A stretch of 64,000 bases of DNA. Origin: Onchocerca volvulus (taxonomy: Eukaryota > Nematoda > Chromadorea > Rhabditida > Onchocercidae). Numbering within the stretch: position 1 is the stretch's first letter; every line of letters starts with the position of its first letter. The notes beneath the pieces were generated by a model, which made no database searches, was not told the origin of the DNA, and worked only from the letters and a program-made list of their open reading frames with translations. Shown one piece after another: positions 59,964 to 64,000 of the stretch. A program made the position numbers and the translations under genes. The stretch spans positions 13,553,460 to 13,617,459 of the forward strand of contig HG738140.1 in NCBI GenBank assembly GCA_000499405.2. Direction: 5' to 3'.

Positions 59964-62159
59964 TTTCCAAAATTAAAGTTCTAAAATTTTAAATTATAAA
60001 TTTTATTCCAATTACGGAAAGCATAATATTAAAAAGGAGTGCAATGATATAATAATGCACATTTTTCAAGCGCACAATTATATTTTTTTCAACATAAATA
60101 CAATTAAAATATTACAATGCTGGAAATTTGACAACTTAATCCACAATTAATGCAGAATAAATTTCTGCAATTTAAACGAATTTAAAATTATAAACTAAAA
60201 AAGAAGTTTTCTTTTTCTAATTTTAGGATTAAAAAACATCATTAAATAATGAAAAAGAAGCGACAAACAAATTAATCTAATATACAACGTTTGAATGATA
60301 AAAACTCTCAATCAATTCCACCATTTATCATATGCATTTAAGCGCATAATTATTCTACGTAATTTCAACAATTTTTTAATAGAATTTATCATAAATTTTA
60401 TTTTAATTCCAATTGTTTTACAAAAATTCAACCATCTTTTTCATAATGACAAATAAGTAAAAGATATATTCATTAACATGTTAAATGATGCATATAACTA
60501 CACATTTATATGTCAATAAAACTATTAAAAACTGATAATATCATTATTGAACTAATATATCAGTAATTGTTGAAATGGATTACGTCATTTGATTGCATAA
60601 GTGAATTATTCGAAGGAATGAAAAATGAACTATTTTTCTAATGCTTAGAATGGAATTTAAATTTAAATTTACAAATAATCATTTAATAAATAAAGAATTT
60701 TTACTTATTATGTAAATCATAAATAGTTAAAGAAACATTACGAATAAGAATGATTACATTCAAATTAGCAAAATTTAGTAATAACTTTAACAGTAAATTT
60801 TGAATTCAAATTTATTAATATAATTTTATGTTAAAATAATCGCTTGAATACGTGAAGAATTTTCGTTTCTTAGTTGAATCATTTGTAATAAAAGAATTAA
60901 TGGAAATAAAAACTTTTTCTACAACTTAGCTTAAAAATAATAACAGCAAAGCTTCTCGTTGGATCGATTAATTTAACCCAAAAGATGGATGAATTCTTTT
61001 ATAAAACGAATTTATATGTAAATAGGCCTGTGACCAAAGATGATTGCAAATAGCTGAAAAAGAAAGTAACCTTTGGTTGGCTCTTCAAAATGATGAATAT
61101 AAGAGCCAAAACAAAGTTGGAAAATTGAAATGATTTTCATCCTCTTTCTCCTCTTTCCTTAGAACTTTTTCTCGCTCTTTTTTTTCCTTCTTCATCTTTT
61201 ACCACAAACTAGAGTTTTTCAGAGCCTAACTAATAGGACCTGGCCAGCATGAAATTTGATGTTTATAATATTATTGTCAAGTAGCACATAAATTATATCC
61301 GTTATGTTAGACTGTTAATATCAAGCCTAGAAAAGACAATAATAAGCTTAAAAGTATTGAATCCAATCAAAAAATATATTTCAAAAACTTTCAAAGTTAT
61401 AAATGACGAGAAAGCGTTAGTAGTGCAAGGAAGATAAATGACTAAATTCTGATAAGTGGAGGAATAAAATTGAATTTTACTTGCGCATCATTATCTTAGT
61501 TTTATCCTTTGTTAACCTTCTTCTAAACTCAGTTAACAATAGAAGTCATAAGCGAGAAAAAATCGATCGAAATAAATAATTGAAAAAGAAAGAGGAAGCG
61601 GTATTTTGAATTTCCATCGTAAAGCTGTTAAAAAAAAAATTTGAATTTTCAAACATGAAAAAATAGATTGCATAAATCTTCTGTCATATATCACGCTTAA
61701 ATTTCGTATCATTTTCAGCAAAGTTTTTTGCTCTTTAACACTACATTTTAACTAAAGAAAACAGCCAGAAATGAAAAATTCATCAGCCATCAATTCAGCT
61801 AGATCAGTTCTTTTTTCTTTCTAACCACTGAACAAAGAGAAGTGCTTCTATTCACAATCAAAAAAAATTTCTATTTTACTGAAAAGTGGAATTTTCAATT
61901 CTACTTATCTGATCCATAATTCCACAATAATATTTTCAATTAATCCAAATAGATCAGTTCTTTTTTTTCGTCTAGCCACTAAAAAAATTTAAGCACTTCT
62001 AGTTATAATCAATAGTTTAAGAAGAAAATTTTTTCGCTTACTTATAAAGAAATCAAATTAAAAATTAGACAACAAAAATTATGAATAATAAATATATACT
62101 TGCTTGATGTGATGTTAAAGATAATGACGTAATTCTTTGATTAATTCCATGATATTTTT

Positions 62160-62911
62160 GATGAAAATCGATGAAAATCGATTAATTGCTTAGCTTTAAG
62201 CATTCTTATCAATTAACTATTTATAGATTTGTAGTTAATCATTGCTGATTATCTACATTCTTCTCAATTAACTATTCATAGATTTGTAATTAATCATTGC
62301 TGATTCTATCTATGTATTAATATTACTATCTTACATATGGCAAAATTAGGATGGAATTTCAACAGGATCTTTTAATTTTGTTTATTGAAATTAATCACAT
62401 CATAAATCTTATTAAGTCATCGGATTTGTAATAATAAGGTCGGAATTTGTCTTTATTAATACTAATTTATAATTGAGAAAAGTGAACAATAGTTTAAGAA
62501 TGCTATAACATGATCTTGTTGTAATAATTAAATTTTATGTAACGCTATAATGATTATGTTACATTATATTACGATGATTACGCACTAATGCTGTAATTAT
62601 TGTGGTACGTCATGATGATTGTTCTATATAAAATTACGTTGATTACGTCATATAATGTATGATGATTATATTCTACATTATATTACAATAACTATTATTA
62701 TAATTATTTCCAAAAATCTCCATTTTAATGATTTTCTTCGATTAAAACGATGATAAATACACTTCAAAATTAAAAAAAAAAAAAAAAAATCTGTTATCTA
62801 CAATCATCTCAATCAACTATTTATAGATTTGTAACTAATCTTTGTCGATTCTATCTATGTATTGATATTATTATTTTATATATTGGCAAAATTAGGATGA
62901 AATTTCAACAC
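62160..62911. repeat. Direct repeats with ATAGATTTGTAATTAATCAT core
   Basis: Three imperfect copies are visible at about 62201-62254, 62255-62365 and 62795-62911. The latter two share CTATTCATAGATTTGT-, GATTCTATCTATGTATT- and GGCAAAATTAGGATG-like blocks in the same order. A GATGAAAATC tandem precedes them at about 62160-62181. The interval 62510-62690 holds degenerate ATTACGATGATTACG-like strings. Confidence 0.7.
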
Positions 62912-63727
62912 TTTTATCTTGTTTTAAGTTAATTATTGAATTCCATTATTTATATCATTATATCACATCCTGGACAGGTTGTTTTTTACGATGAAATTAG
63001 AATATTTCATCAAACCAAATATTTATTTATTATTTTACGTTCTAAAACAGAAAGAACAAAAAAAAATTCTGACTTAAAATAATAATTTTGCGTTCTGTTC
63101 CTAGTAATGTCTGAAAAAAAAAAAAAAAAACTTCTATTAGTTCAAAGCTCAAAATACATATAGCCTCAGATGATTTTGAATGACACTCTTTAATTTTTTT
63201 TAAAGTGAATAAAATACCTAATCATGAAGAAAAAAATAAACTTGAAATAGTATCAATGTAAGATGACAAAAAATTTGTAATTATAATACAAAAAATTTGA
63301 AATTATAATAAAGTTAGATTCAAATTTTTAAATTTGCAACATGACAATATGTTTTGGTATGTGGTAATATTGATGTCGAATAACAATATGCATAGTGTAA
63401 CATCCGCATTTTTAATTTTTGGAATTTACAAATATAAAATTATTTGCTCATCTATTTATTGCTTATATGCCAAATTATCACTTCACTTATTTAATATACA
63501 ATCATTTGTGCCTTGAAAATAAAATTCGGGGAAGTATTGGAACTTAGTATAAATGATTTTCTTATGTAATAAAGTCCGCAACATGATAAATTTTATTTGC
63601 CACAAACTATGGATATAATGAATATCGTTGTATAACCGACGGTTTGAACTTCTCTTTGATAGTAGGGAAGTTCTTTGCAAGTTGGAAATTAATGAAGTTT
63701 AATGAGATTTGGAAAGCGCCGCTCATC

Positions 63728-63782
63728 GAATACCGATCAGAGCAAAAGACTGAAGGCTTTGACCGGTCAGAGCAAAGTACTG
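63728..63782 (+). repeat. Short direct repeat
   Basis: ACCGATCAGAGCAAAAGACTG is followed after about 10 bases by ACCGGTCAGAGCAAAGTACTG. It is a two-copy repeat with raised G+C in an AT-rich region, function unknown. Confidence 0.65.
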
Positions 63783-64000
63783 CATTAATGAATGAATTCC
63801 TCAGATAAGAACTTTCTTTTTATAGTGAAGTTTTCACTCCATTTCACCATGGTAACATATAATTTACAATATGTTAATTATAACTTAAGGGTTAAAAATT
63901 TGCACATGCAAAGATATTTCTATAATACAAAGAATATTTCGACATTTCGGATAATTATCTTCTGAGATTTTTTCCAAATTTTTTATTCTCTATCATGTGC

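Larger units (their letters stand above)
59964..64000. other. AT-rich intergenic DNA to the window end
   Basis: No exon recognised on either strand. It contains a repeat family at 62160-62911 and a short direct repeat at about 63728-63782. Open frames at 61533-61721, 63334-63516 and 63483-63680 are AT-driven and overlap one another on opposite strands. Confidence 0.5.

Noticed and set aside
1..64000. CRISPR arrays, bacterial operons or prophage signals
   Set aside because: No regularly spaced repeats, no ribosome-binding-site-led gene strings. Introns and trans-splice signals show a eukaryotic nuclear genome.

Overview
The window looks like nuclear DNA of a parasitic nematode, most likely a filarial or related clade III worm. 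It is very AT-rich and packed with poly(A)/poly(T) tracts. Genes are split by introns with GT...TTTCAG-type borders. Most genes start 10 to 35 bases after a TTTNCAG-like acceptor that has no upstream donor, as expected for spliced-leader trans-splicing. The encoded proteins are conserved animal ones. The species cannot be named from the sequence alone. All exon models are hand-built from frame, splice consensus and family knowledge; no alignment was run.

Left part (1-17.8 kb): mostly non-coding AT-rich DNA, then a class I Rab11-FIP-like gene (C2 domain plus Rab11-binding C-terminus, to 10561), then nup85 (12674-17786), a scaffold subunit of the nuclear pore Y complex. Centre-left (18-26.3 kb): a repeat-derived region, a decayed Helitron transposon (about 19.1-21.5 kb) with a PIF1-like helicase pseudogene and a recognisable hairpin/CTAG 3' end, then the dynactin pointed-end subunit Arp10/Arp11 (22734-26237).

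Centre (27.6-40.8 kb): a possible tiny cysteine-rich gene, the intronless ATP synthase epsilon subunit (31640-31804), and close behind it a ten-exon gene for a SLAIN-like, SxIP-containing protein probably working at microtubule plus ends. Two inverted-repeat structures follow (40.76-40.89 and 41.33-41.74 kb). Centre-right (43.9-49 kb): an isolated terminal exon of an EF-Tu-like gene on the minus strand, back to back with ttc4 (plus strand, Hsp90 co-chaperone). The ttc4 gene shows an odd splice acceptor and a possible alternative last exon.

Right part (50.5-64 kb): a second decayed Helitron on the minus strand, itself interrupted by about 0.55 kb of unrelated DNA. It abuts a possible three-exon minus-strand gene for a 70-residue protein of unknown family. 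A possible two-exon minus-strand gene for a small single-pass membrane protein spans a 5.1 kb intron. The rest is AT-rich intergenic DNA with microsatellite and short repeat families.

The genes do not form one pathway. Several act in trafficking and the cytoskeleton (Rab11-FIP, dynactin Arp10, SLAIN-like), but that is probably coincidence. The most novel material is the set of small spliced genes with no recognised family, the orphan EF-Tu exon, and the Helitron remnants with their dispersed terminal repeats.
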